From: JBDROU01 sp043809745 [NCBI: bacterium]
Lineage (GTDB): Bacteria > Elusimicrobiota > JBDRMW01
Assembly (NCBI GenBank): GCA_043809745.1
Contig: JBDROU010000063.1
Span: 1-16,966, forward strand
DNA: 16,966 bases
Direction: 5' to 3'
Shown here piece after piece: positions 1 through 6,718 of the stretch. Below the pieces are notes generated by a model. It ran no database searches. It was not told the origin of the DNA and saw only the letters and a list, made by a program, of their open reading frames with translations. Within the stretch, counting starts at the first letter, position 1, and every line of letters begins with the position of its first letter. The position numbers were made by a program, and so were the translations under genes.

Positions 1-40
1 CCCAACAAGTTGCTTGAGTTTACTCAGCTCGGTGTTGGGC
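1..40. repeat. Hairpin at window edge with attC-like ends
   Basis: The segment begins CCCAAC (1-6) and ends GTTGGGC (34-40), and these outer arms pair (1-7 with 33-39). Inside, GCTTGAGT (12-19) pairs with ACTCAGC (22-28) if one T is bulged out. Paired outer RYYYAAC/GTTRRRY boxes, an unpaired spacer, an inner stem and an extrahelical base are the layout of an integron attC recombination site. It is short for that class (about 41 nt), the first base lies outside the window, and no integrase or clear cassette is visible. A plain hairpin or part of a MITE is equally possible. Confidence 0.3.
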
Positions 41-138
41 GAGAAAACCTTGCTCCCATACTAATTTTAACTTTTGATTACTATATTTGCAACGAGAACT
101 ATATTGACTGTCCATATTTATTTTATTCTCGCCCAACA
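33..138. repeat. 13-bp perfect inverted repeat bounding 106 bp, MITE-like
   Basis: TGTTGGGCGAGAA (33-45) is repeated exactly in inverse at 126-138, around an 80-bp AT-rich core with no convincing gene. Ends that start TG and finish CA resemble the terminal repeats of a miniature transposable element. I see no clear target-site duplication: the flanks CTCGG and TCGAC do not match. The left arm also pairs with the bases at the window start, so the true element boundary is uncertain. Confidence 0.4.
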
Positions 139-146
139 TCGACATC

Positions 147-250
147 AGCGGCCCCGTATAAAGCTATTTTACACCATTACGCTCGTTTAAACCAGAGGTG
201 AAGGGCTTGCCCCGTGGCGACCTCGAAGAGGGCGCTATACGGGGTCCGCT
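147..250. repeat. GC-richer structured inverted repeat
   Basis: AGCGGCCCCGTATA (147-160) pairs with TATACGGGGTCCGCT (236-250), with one extra T in the right arm. Two small hairpins sit inside: GGGC-TT-GCCC (203-212) and CCTC-GAA-GAGG (221-231). The stretch 186-250 is visibly more GC-rich than its AT-rich surroundings. It has no credible coding content. It could be a mobile-element remnant, a dispersed repeat or a folded RNA; the sequence does not decide. Confidence 0.45.
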
Positions 251-272
251 GGATGAAGTGGTTATGAGTTTT

Positions 273-740
273 TTATTTTTCTTCGATGTATTTTACCAAT
301 CTCTCAACCAAATATTCATTATACGGTAAAATGCCAACCCATCTATCTACAAGCGTATGAGCAATAGTAGGCGACTCATCGTTAGGGAATCTAAACTTTC
401 CAACTTTCCCTTTTAAAAAGACCACATACTCCTTATTTTTTTCTATCGGTATAATTTCCTTTTTATTTTTGTAATTAAATCTATTAAAATAAAATGTACC
501 TTCCCAGTCTTTTCTCATATTTCCTTTAATAGGTTGTATTATTTTATATTTTGCCCACCAATTCTCAACGCCACTTTCATCGCTTCCGCCTCCCTGAATA
601 TCAATAATTAGGACATGCAAGACAAAATCCGATTTATTTTTTATGAGCGAGAGCATCGCATCTTGCGCATAGGCCGTTATAGATAAACCCATTATTACTA
701 AAACAAACCAAATTATTTTTTTATTTATTATTTTTCTCAT
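273..740 (-). CDS. Small secreted protein, function unknown
   Basis: 155 aa, transcribed opposite to the rest of the window. Residues 1-25 form a clear Sec signal peptide: a Lys/Arg-rich start, a hydrophobic core, and a likely signal peptidase I site after Ala-Tyr-Ala (about residue 25). The mature part is a charged, soluble domain with Trp61-Trp62, a glycine-serine stretch (residues 51-57) and a motif around KEYVVFLKG. That arrangement is loosely like small extracytoplasmic beta-rich proteins whose texts read 'V..V.KG....G..YLVFL', but I do not recognise the family. No Shine-Dalgarno is evident before the ATG at 740. An 8-bp inverted repeat (785-807) lies about 45 bp upstream and could be its operator. 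No partner gene is adjacent, and the repeats at 1-250 lie just past its stop. Confidence 0.7.
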   Translation of the reverse strand: MRKIINKKIIWFVLVIMGLSITAYAQDAMLSLIKNKSDFVLHVLIIDIQGGGSDESGVENWWAKYKIIQPIKGNMRKDWEGTFYFNRFNYKNKKEIIPIEKNKEYVVFLKGKVGKFRFPNDESPTIAHTLVDRWVGILPYNEYLVERLVKYIEEK

Positions 741-784
741 AACAATTAATAGACGCAGTGCTTTATTATTTGCTAAACCGCTTC

Positions 785-807
785 TCTAGTTAAATGATAT
801 AACTAGA
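785..807. promoter_or_regulatory. 8-bp inverted repeat upstream of the secreted-protein gene
   Basis: TCTAGTTA (785-792) and TAACTAGA (800-807) form a perfect inverted repeat with a 7-nt spacer. It lies 45 bp upstream of the minus-strand start at 740, a suitable place for a repressor or activator site. No T-run follows, so a terminator is unlikely. No regulator family is assigned. Confidence 0.25.
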
Positions 808-897
808 CTATTGATATTGTCAAGAATAAGTTATTAGAATGCTATGATATTTGCGTATATGATATAAAATACAATAATATACGTATGTTATATATGT

Positions 898-1056
898 ATG
901 GGAAATTGGAAATGGAATAAAGGAATATGCTGTCAGAAATGCTCCCAGAATTTCAAAGTTATTAAAGAGATTTGCGAAAAAGATTTGACGGTTGACAGAT
1001 TTGCAAGTGTAGTAAAAAGTGAATCATTGCCAAAAGTAGGACCTGCTGGTGTTTAG
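898..1056 (+). CDS. Possible 52-aa cysteine-containing small protein
   Basis: An ATG at 898 opens a 52-codon frame ending at TAG 1054-1056. It contains a Cys-Cys-x-x-Cys cluster (residues 11-15), a further Cys26 and a lysine-rich middle, so a small metal-binding protein is conceivable. There is no recognisable ribosome binding site and no family match that I know. It sits in an otherwise empty AT-rich intergenic region and could be a chance frame or the remnant of a longer gene. Confidence 0.2.
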   Translation: MGNWKWNKGICCQKCSQNFKVIKEICEKDLTVDRFASVVKSESLPKVGPAGV

Positions 1057-1102
1057 TAAAATGCAATAAATTATTTTAATCTGAGTATTATGAATTTAGT
1101 AG

Positions 1103-1132
1103 TTGACAGTAAGCTATTTAATTTTCTAGAAT
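1103..1132 (+). promoter_or_regulatory. Sigma70-like promoter candidate
   Basis: A perfect -35 box TTGACA (1103-1108) is followed after 18 nt by TAGAAT (1127-1132), one mismatch from TATAAT. Transcription would begin near 1139 and leave a leader of about 190 nt before the hydrogenase start at 1330. This is the best promoter match in the 741-1329 intergenic region. A weaker pair closer to the operon (TTGAAG 1232-1237 with TATTTT 1254-1259) would place the palindrome at 1267-1288 directly over the start of transcription. Which one is used cannot be told from sequence. Confidence 0.4.
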
Positions 1133-1266
1133 CTCAAACAAGAGTTTTTTAAGTTTAATTAAGGTATATTTATAATCCCGCCTTTCAAAGTATCGCATAA
1201 ATAGCATTAATCAGTTTGGTAATTGATGCTTTTGAAGAGTTAAGAGTAGGGTTTATTTTTATTTAA

Positions 1267-1288
1267 GATTGTGAAATGTTTCACAATC
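1267..1288. promoter_or_regulatory. Rex-type (or CRP/FNR-type) operator palindrome
   Basis: Bases 1267-1276 and 1279-1288 are perfect reverse complements around a central TG. The core TTGTGAAATGTTTCACAA (1269-1286) fits the Rex consensus TTGTGA-N6-TCACAA. Rex is a repressor that senses NADH/NAD+ and commonly controls hydrogenase and fermentation genes. The same core also satisfies the CRP-class half-sites TGTGA-N6-TCACA, so the family is not certain. The site is the last structured element before the hydrogenase operon and covers the upstream ATG at 1276, which argues that this ATG is not the real start. Confidence 0.65.
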
Positions 1289-1329
1289 AATATGGAAGGC
1301 CGCAGAGAACTTATTATTTACTGTTAATT

Positions 1330-2370
1330 ATGGACAGATATTACGTAGAAAAAGAAAGTTTAAATAATTTTATTAAGGCTCTTTTGGGAGAGTATGATAT
1401 ATTCGGTCCTGTAGAAGCTGAAGGCGATCTGTATTTTAAGAAGATTACAGATTTGGATGTGCCGAATATAATTTGGGACAGGTTCCGTACAGTTGAACCT
1501 GTGAAAAGTTTTGTAAATCCATTTTTAGAAGCTGTGGTGTCTAATAAAGAACCTGAAATTAAGAAAACCATTATTCTTGGCATAAGAAACTGTGATTTAG
1601 TAGGATTTGATTTATTAGATAAAATTTTTGAAGATACCTTGTTTACGGATCCTTTTTATAAGAAAAGAAGAGAAGAAACTGTCTTCATAGGCGCGGATTG
1701 CACTGATATAAGGAGAAGCTGTTTCTGCAATATATGGGGTATTTCTGCATTTCCGGAAAAGACTTTTGATTTATCGGTTGGAAGCATTAATGGGGGTTTT
1801 GTTTTAGAGGTAGCAACGCAAACTGCGCGTTCTCTGCTGGTTAAAGGAAATCTAACTACCAGTACAGCTACTGAAACGCATCTTAATGACCGCCAGTCTG
1901 TGCGCAATAAGGTGCAGGAAAAGTTAAGAGAACAGAATAAAGAGTATCACTTTTTTACAAATACGGAAGTGACAACTGATGACAGATTGAAGCTTATTAA
2001 AGGAAAGCAGAAATCGCCTGTTTGGGATGAACACAGTAAAACTTGTGTTACTTGCGGCGGATGCACGCAGGTATGCCCTACATGCCACTGTTTTCTTCTG
2101 GTAGATATAAAGGGCGATGAGTTCCTTAAGGACAGATATTGGGATTCCTGCCAGTATACCGCATACGGGCGTGTTGCAGGCGGGGCAAATCCCAGAGCGA
2201 AGATATCAGAGAGATTAGCTAACAGATATTTCTGTAAGCTTGAAAACAGGCCGCAGAGCTTTGATGGGGTATACGGGTGTACCGGATGCGGAAGATGTAT
2301 AGAAGGCTGCCAGGGTAAAATAGATATCAGAAAAGTGCTAAAGGATATAAGTAAGAGCTCAATTACTTAA
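1330..2370 (+). CDS. hydB: HydB/AsrA-like 4Fe-4S dicluster electron-transfer protein
   Basis: 346 aa from the ATG at 1330. The frame stays open up to an ATG at 1276, but that codon lies inside the operator palindrome, so I chose 1330, where the protein begins MDRYYVEKE. The C-terminal third carries two iron-sulfur motifs. The first is a Cys-rich segment CVTCGGCTQVCPTCHC (residues 239-254); the second is CTGCGRCIEGC (317-327). The N-terminal region has extra cysteines (CDLVGF and CTDIRRSCFC) usual for this family. HydB of archaeal sulfhydrogenases and AsrA of anaerobic sulfite reductase share this build and pass electrons between a HydG/AsrB flavoprotein and the catalytic core. The next gene is HydG-like and no sulfite reductase catalytic subunit (AsrC) is present, which favours a hydrogenase role. 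The protein should be cytoplasmic, on the peripheral arm of the complex. Confidence 0.85.
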   Translation: MDRYYVEKESLNNFIKALLGEYDIFGPVEAEGDLYFKKITDLDVPNIIWDRFRTVEPVKSFVNPFLEAVVSNKEPEIKKTIILGIRNCDLVGFDLLDKIFEDTLFTDPFYKKRREETVFIGADCTDIRRSCFCNIWGISAFPEKTFDLSVGSINGGFVLEVATQTARSLLVKGNLTTSTATETHLNDRQSVRNKVQEKLREQNKEYHFFTNTEVTTDDRLKLIKGKQKSPVWDEHSKTCVTCGGCTQVCPTCHCFLLVDIKGDEFLKDRYWDSCQYTAYGRVAGGANPRAKISERLANRYFCKLENRPQSFDGVYGCTGCGRCIEGCQGKIDIRKVLKDISKSSIT

Positions 2371-2377
2371 AATAATT

Positions 2378-3199
2378 ATGCAAAAAAACATTTATAAACC
2401 GATTAAAGCGAAACTGGAAAAAATAATTGATGAAACTTCTAATATCAAGACATTTGTGCTGAAGCCTGAAGAAAAGTTTTCATTTGCCACCGGACAATTT
2501 GTGGAACTCGATTTGCCGGGTTTCGGCGAGGCGCCGTTTACACCTTCTTCGTCACCGTTAGATACAAAAAGTCTGGAAATAACTATAATGAAGACTGGAA
2601 GAGTTACCTCTAAGCTGCATCAACTCCAAGGTAATGGTGAGGTTGTTGGCATAAGGGGGCCTTATGGCAAGGGGTATCCGCTTGAAAATATGTACGGAAA
2701 AGAATTACTGATATTAGGCGGCGGTGTGGGTCTTGCACCATTAAGATCTTTGATATACGCTCTGCTTGCCCAGAAGGATAAATTTAAAAAAATAATATTG
2801 TGTTACGGCGCCAGAACGCCTCAGGATATTGTGTATAAGGATTTGCTTAAGGAATGGAAAAAAACAAAAGAGCTTGAGATACACCAGAGTATCGATAAAC
2901 CGGCCGATGGATGGTCTGATACCGTAGGTGTTGTTACCGTTCTTCTTAAGAACCTTAAAGTGGATGTTAAAAATTCCTGCGCAATTGTGTGCGGACCGCC
3001 AATAATGATGAAGTTTGGGACATTGGAACTGCTAAAAATGAAATATCCCGAGGATCAGATATATCTTTCTATGGAAAAAAATATGTCATGCGGGTTTGGG
3101 AAATGCGGGCATTGTCAGATGGGAAAGTATTTTGTATGTAAAGACGGTCCTGTGTTTACTTACGATATGATTAAAGATGTATATAATATGTGGGATTAG
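2378..3199 (+). CDS. hydG: HydG/AsrB-like FAD/NAD(P)-binding, [2Fe-2S] protein
   Basis: 273 aa of the ferredoxin-NADP reductase superfamily. The N-terminal beta-barrel carries a flavin-binding stretch EAPFTPSSSP (about residues 51-60). A Rossmann NAD(P)-binding loop GGGVGLAP lies at 114-121. The C-terminal [2Fe-2S] ligands follow the PyrK/HydG pattern: Cys238, Cys243, Cys246 and Cys254. Known relatives move electrons between NAD(P)(H) and Fe-S clusters in sulfhydrogenases, sulfite reductase and dihydroorotate dehydrogenase. Here it starts 7 nt after hydB and precedes a polyferredoxin, so it is probably the NAD(P)H entry or exit point of the hydrogenase. Whether NADH or NADPH is preferred cannot be read from the motif with confidence. 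Confidence 0.87.
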   Translation: MQKNIYKPIKAKLEKIIDETSNIKTFVLKPEEKFSFATGQFVELDLPGFGEAPFTPSSSPLDTKSLEITIMKTGRVTSKLHQLQGNGEVVGIRGPYGKGYPLENMYGKELLILGGGVGLAPLRSLIYALLAQKDKFKKIILCYGARTPQDIVYKDLLKEWKKTKELEIHQSIDKPADGWSDTVGVVTVLLKNLKVDVKNSCAIVCGPPIMMKFGTLELLKMKYPEDQIYLSMEKNMSCGFGKCGHCQMGKYFVCKDGPVFTYDMIKDVYNMWD

Positions 3200-3207
3200 C
3201 TTAACAT

Positions 3208-3708
3208 ATGAAGAAACTATTTATAGATTTGGAGAAATGTTACAAGTGCAAGAAGTGTGAAGCTTTTTGCAGTTATATTGAGCATCCGAATAACCGCGGT
3301 ATAGTGAGGTTGCTTGAACTTTGTTCAAATTATTTAATCTGCAGAAGATGCGAGGATTCTCCATGTGAGAAGGCATGCCCACAGGAAGCTCTGGAGAAAC
3401 AGCCTAACGGGGTGCTCAAGCGCTATTTAATGCGCTGTACGAGCTGCAAGAGTTGTACGGTTGCATGTCCGTTCGGGTGCAACTATTTAGAAACCGTCCC
3501 TTATAAAGCTTCCGGATGCGATTACTGTATCAATAGAATAAATGAAGGTGAAAAGCCTGTCTGTGTAAAGAGCTGTAATGAAAAAGCGCTTGATTATCTG
3601 GATATAGAAGAAGATCCATCTAAAGATATATATGTGCTTAATGATAACCTGGCTGTTCATGCAGTAGTTTGGAATAAACAGTTGTTTAAGAAGGAAGCGC
3701 TTAAATAA
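3208..3708 (+). CDS. HycB/CooF-like ferredoxin with four 4Fe-4S clusters
   Basis: 166 aa with sixteen cysteines in four groups, enough for four [4Fe-4S] clusters: Cys11/14/17/21, Cys45/48/53/57, Cys77/80/83/87 and Cys104/107/119/123. This is the layout of the HycB, HydN, CooF and DmsB family, which wires a partner oxidoreductase to the [NiFe] core in formate hydrogenlyase or CO-dependent hydrogenase. Here the neighbour is the HydBG pair, not a formate or CO dehydrogenase, so it is likely the bridge between the diaphorase-like module and the NuoB-like small subunit. It starts 8 nt after hydG. It has no signal peptide or membrane segment and should act on the cytoplasmic face. Confidence 0.85.
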   Translation: MKKLFIDLEKCYKCKKCEAFCSYIEHPNNRGIVRLLELCSNYLICRRCEDSPCEKACPQEALEKQPNGVLKRYLMRCTSCKSCTVACPFGCNYLETVPYKASGCDYCINRINEGEKPVCVKSCNEKALDYLDIEEDPSKDIYVLNDNLAVHAVVWNKQLFKKEALK

Positions 3709-3713
3709 AGATT

Positions 3714-4640
3714 ATGAAACTAATTTTTAATTTTTTCATTTTCCCGGGATTTTTGTTCAGCGCAGGTGTCGGCCTGCTTGCATCCTATATCGACAGAAAG
3801 GTTACCGCCAGGGTTCAGTACAGGCAGGGGCCTCCTGTGCTTCAGCCTGTTTATGATATTATAAAGCTTTTCGGCAAAGAGCTGATCGTCCCATATAATG
3901 TTTCTGTGCCGATGTTCTTAGCAGCGCCATTATTGGGTTTGGTGAGTTTAGTTATGGTCTCCACTCTTTTGGGGAATGTTGTTATGTCACCCAAAGTAAC
4001 ATTTTTGGGAGATTTAATTGTGGTAATTTACCTTTTAACAGTTCCTTCATTAGCAATAATTCTTGGCGGTTTTACTTCAGCCAATCCTCTGGCAAGTTTG
4101 GGTGCCGGCAGGGAGATAAAATTAATATTAGCTTATGAACTGCCGTTCATACTGGCGATTATCGTTCCTATTATAAAGTCCGGCGGGAATATTCAGTTAG
4201 GCGCGATACTGAGCGCTCAAGCAGCAAATGGTATTTTCTTTTTAAGCTGGTCTGGTTTTTTGGCTTTTGTGGTTGCGCTCTTATGTATTCAGGCTAAATT
4301 AGGGCTGGTTCCTTTTGATATGGCGGAGGCAGAGACTGAAATAATGGGCGGGGCATTAATTGAATATTCCGGTCCAGCGCTGGGTATTTATAAATTAACA
4401 AAAGCGATTGCCTTATTTGTGCTGCCGTTATTTTTAATAGTAGTTTTTTTAGGAGGGGTTGCTGGCACGACTTGGGGTATTGTTAACGGTATATTAAAGT
4501 ATGTGGGTATTCTTGTTGCAATAACTCTTATAAGAAATACTAATCCGAGGGTAAGGGCTGATCAGGCACTTAGATTTTTCTGGGGTCCGATGACGGTTAT
4601 TAGCGTAATAGCGGTTGTATTGGCCCTTTTAGGATTGTAA
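3714..4640 (+). CDS. NuoH/HycD/EchB-like membrane anchor subunit
   Basis: 308 aa, strongly hydrophobic with about eight membrane helices. The loop after the first helix holds the family signature ARVQYRQGPP, and the middle loop reads PFDMAEAETEIMGG. Both match the respiratory complex I subunit 1 / formate hydrogenlyase subunit 4 family. In this family the acidic loop faces the Fe-S core and belongs to the path linking electron transfer to ion movement; the conserved acidic residues are present. It follows the ferredoxin by 5 nt and is followed after 2 nt by the small subunit gene. It anchors the peripheral hydrogenase arm to the membrane. Confidence 0.9.
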   Translation: MKLIFNFFIFPGFLFSAGVGLLASYIDRKVTARVQYRQGPPVLQPVYDIIKLFGKELIVPYNVSVPMFLAAPLLGLVSLVMVSTLLGNVVMSPKVTFLGDLIVVIYLLTVPSLAIILGGFTSANPLASLGAGREIKLILAYELPFILAIIVPIIKSGGNIQLGAILSAQAANGIFFLSWSGFLAFVVALLCIQAKLGLVPFDMAEAETEIMGGALIEYSGPALGIYKLTKAIALFVLPLFLIVVFLGGVAGTTWGIVNGILKYVGILVAITLIRNTNPRVRADQALRFFWGPMTVISVIAVVLALLGL

Positions 4641-4642
4641 TT

Positions 4643-5071
4643 ATGGATATTAAAACAAACAGTTTATTAAAATCAATATATGTGTTCCATTTAGCGGCAA
4701 GTCCGTGCAATAATTGCGACATAGAAATTCTAGACTGCCTTACCCCAAAATATGATTTGGAACGCTTCGGAGTTCAGTTGGTTGGCAGTATAAGGCATGC
4801 AGATGCAATTTTAGTGTCAGGAGTTGTTAATAGAAAGGTGCTGCCTATTGTAAAGGAAGTTTACGAACAGGCGCCGAAACCTGTTTTTGTTATCGCTTTT
4901 GGCGCTTGCGGGTGTTCTATGGGGATGTTTCAAGATTCTTACAACACGGTCGGCCCGGTTGATAAAGTAATCCCCGTAAATGCGTACATTCCCGGATGTC
5001 CTCCCAGACCGGAAGCAATAATAGACGGATTAGTTAAACTTATAGCGGCAGTGAAAAAGGGGAAAAAATGA
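4643..5071 (+). CDS. NuoB/EchC/MbhJ-like hydrogenase small subunit
   Basis: 142 aa. It binds the proximal [4Fe-4S] cluster next to the [NiFe] site. Cluster ligands are visible as Cys22 and Cys25 (SPCNNCDIEI), Cys89 (GACGCS, with a second Cys91) and Cys119 (PGCPPRP). The length is right for the short group 4 small subunits, which lack the extra C-terminal clusters of group 1 enzymes. The C-terminal PGCPPRPEAI signature is typical of NuoB relatives. The stop overlaps the next start as ATGA (5068-5071), indicating translational coupling with the NuoC-like gene. Confidence 0.92.
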   Translation: MDIKTNSLLKSIYVFHLAASPCNNCDIEILDCLTPKYDLERFGVQLVGSIRHADAILVSGVVNRKVLPIVKEVYEQAPKPVFVIAFGACGCSMGMFQDSYNTVGPVDKVIPVNAYIPGCPPRPEAIIDGLVKLIAAVKKGKK

Positions 5072-5535
5072 TAGACCATATTATAAGCGAACTGAATAAT
5101 AAACTTGGGCTTATGATTAAGAGTTTATTTAAGAAGAATGACAGGCGTTTATATATAGATATCAGCAAAGAAGATATAGTCAAAGCCTCAAGGATTCTCT
5201 ATGGAGATTTTAAGGCCAGATTTTCGATTATGACCGGCATAGATACATTTAAAGGGATTGAACTGCTTTATCACTTCTCATTAGACCATCAGGGCGGGGT
5301 GTTTGTTACTTTGCGGGTGCTTTTGGAGGATAAGAAAAAACCCGAGATAGAATCACTTACTTCGGTGTTTCTTGCTTCTAATTGGATAGAACGCGAAGTT
5401 CACGAATTATTGGGTGTTAACTTTATTAATCATCCTAATTTGGAGCATTTATTATTAACTAATGACTGGCCTGAGGGTGTGTATCCGCTCAGGAAAGAAT
5501 ATGTATCAGAAAAGGGGCTTCCGGAAAATGAGTAA
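5068..5535 (+). CDS. NuoC/HycE-N/MbhK-like hydrogenase subunit
   Basis: 155 aa, the complex I 30-kDa-subunit domain. The diagnostic C-terminal text NHPNLEHLLLTNDWPEGVYPLRKEY matches the NuoC signature (H-P-L..LL...W.G.PLRK.Y) at about residues 117-147; only short parts are quoted as a motif and the rest is by position. It has no cofactor and acts structurally beside the large subunit. In E. coli HycE this domain is fused to the large subunit, but here it is a separate gene, as in Mbh and Ech enzymes. It is coupled to the small subunit by ATGA and overlaps the large-subunit start by 8 nt. Confidence 0.88.
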   Translation: MIDHIISELNNKLGLMIKSLFKKNDRRLYIDISKEDIVKASRILYGDFKARFSIMTGIDTFKGIELLYHFSLDHQGGVFVTLRVLLEDKKKPEIESLTSVFLASNWIEREVHELLGVNFINHPNLEHLLLTNDWPEGVYPLRKEYVSEKGLPENE

Positions 5536-6718
5536 GAAAATAATTCCTATAGGGCCTTATCATCCGCTTCAAGAAGAGCCGGAATTTTTTAAGCTTCATG
5601 TTGAAGGGGAGAAGGTTGTTGATATAGATATCGAGATAGGCTACAACCACCGCGGCATCGAAAAACTGTCTGAAACTAAAACGTATGAGCAGTCTATTTT
5701 TCTTGTAGAACGTATCTGCGGTATATGTTCCACATCGCATCCTTTTGCATGCGTTAACGCATTGGAAGATTTAGCCGGAATTGAGATTCCTGAAAGGACC
5801 AAGTATATCAGGACTATTATAGGTGAGCTCGAAAGGATCCACTCGCATTATCTGTGGCTGGGATTAGCCGGCCATTTCCTGGGTTATAATACTGTGTGGA
5901 TGTGGTCCTGGAAATACAGGGAGCCTATACTCGATATACTTGAAGAAATTTCCGGCAACAGAAATCACTACAGCATGATGAAAGTCGGAGGAGTGCGCAG
6001 GGATATTACTGCTGAGCAGATACCTTTTATTGATAAAATGTTAAATGAGATAGTTAAAGCAAACGATATGTTTAAGGGCGCTGTAATGGATGATCCCGTA
6101 ATTCATGCTCGTACAAAGGGAATTGGTGTGCTCCCTAAAGAGGATGCCATAAGTTATGGCGCGCTTGGGCCGACATCGCGCGCAAGCGGGCTACCGGCAG
6201 ATGTAAGAAAAGATGATCCTTATGCCGCATATGATATGGTTGACTGGGATGTTTGTGTGACGCAAAGCGGGGATGTTTTTGGCAAAGCTGTAGTTCGTGT
6301 TTTGGAAGTATATGAAAGCGTTAAAATTATCAGGCAGTGCCTTCAAAAGCTTAAAACCTGTTCGTCAACATATGACTTGAAAGTTAAGGATATCCCACCG
6401 GGTGATGGTATAGGCAGGCATGAAGCGCCCAGGGGTGAGGTATTTCACTATTTCCGTTCGGACGGAACCAACAGGCCTGTGCGTCACAAGGTAAGAGCGC
6501 CCAGTTTTATGAATGTCGCGACTAATAAAACAACTGTTATCGGAGGAACAGTAAGTGACGCGACTATAATACTGGCTGCTGTTGATCCATGTTATTGCTG
6601 TACTGAGAGAGTTTTGGTTGTGGATAAAGAATCAGGCAAGAAATTATATAACGGCAGAGATTTAGTTAGATTATCTCAGGAAAAAACAGAGAGATTGAAA
6701 AAAGGATTTAGTTTATGA
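5528..6718 (+). CDS. Group 4 [NiFe] hydrogenase large subunit (NuoD/EchE/MbhL-like)
   Basis: 396 aa from the ATG at 5528. The longer frame from 5462 lies mostly inside the previous gene, and family members begin at this KKIIPIGPYHP segment. An AGGGG about 10 nt upstream supports the choice. Both [NiFe] ligand motifs are intact: RICGIC at 62-67 (Cys64, Cys67, with His71) and DPCYCC at 353-358 (Cys355, Cys358). It is therefore a true hydrogenase, not a complex I or Mbx-type subunit that has lost them. An extra Cys357 sits between the last two ligands where relatives usually have Ser. CTER at 358-361 fits the maturation cleavage site after Arg, which would remove 35 residues; the HycI-type protease encoded at 14640-15130 is the obvious candidate. 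It catalyses 2H+ + 2e- to H2, reversibly. Confidence 0.94.
   Translation: MSKKIIPIGPYHPLQEEPEFFKLHVEGEKVVDIDIEIGYNHRGIEKLSETKTYEQSIFLVERICGICSTSHPFACVNALEDLAGIEIPERTKYIRTIIGELERIHSHYLWLGLAGHFLGYNTVWMWSWKYREPILDILEEISGNRNHYSMMKVGGVRRDITAEQIPFIDKMLNEIVKANDMFKGAVMDDPVIHARTKGIGVLPKEDAISYGALGPTSRASGLPADVRKDDPYAAYDMVDWDVCVTQSGDVFGKAVVRVLEVYESVKIIRQCLQKLKTCSSTYDLKVKDIPPGDGIGRHEAPRGEVFHYFRSDGTNRPVRHKVRAPSFMNVATNKTTVIGGTVSDATIILAAVDPCYCCTERVLVVDKESGKKLYNGRDLVRLSQEKTERLKKGFSL

Noticed and set aside
10-201. 63-aa open frame across the left-edge repeats
   Set aside because: It runs through both arms of the inverted repeats, has no ribosome site and shows no recognisable domain; the DNA structure explains the region better.
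1330-3199. Anaerobic sulfite reductase subunits AsrA/AsrB
   Set aside because: Both proteins belong to the same superfamily, but no AsrC siroheme subunit follows and hydrogenase genes do.
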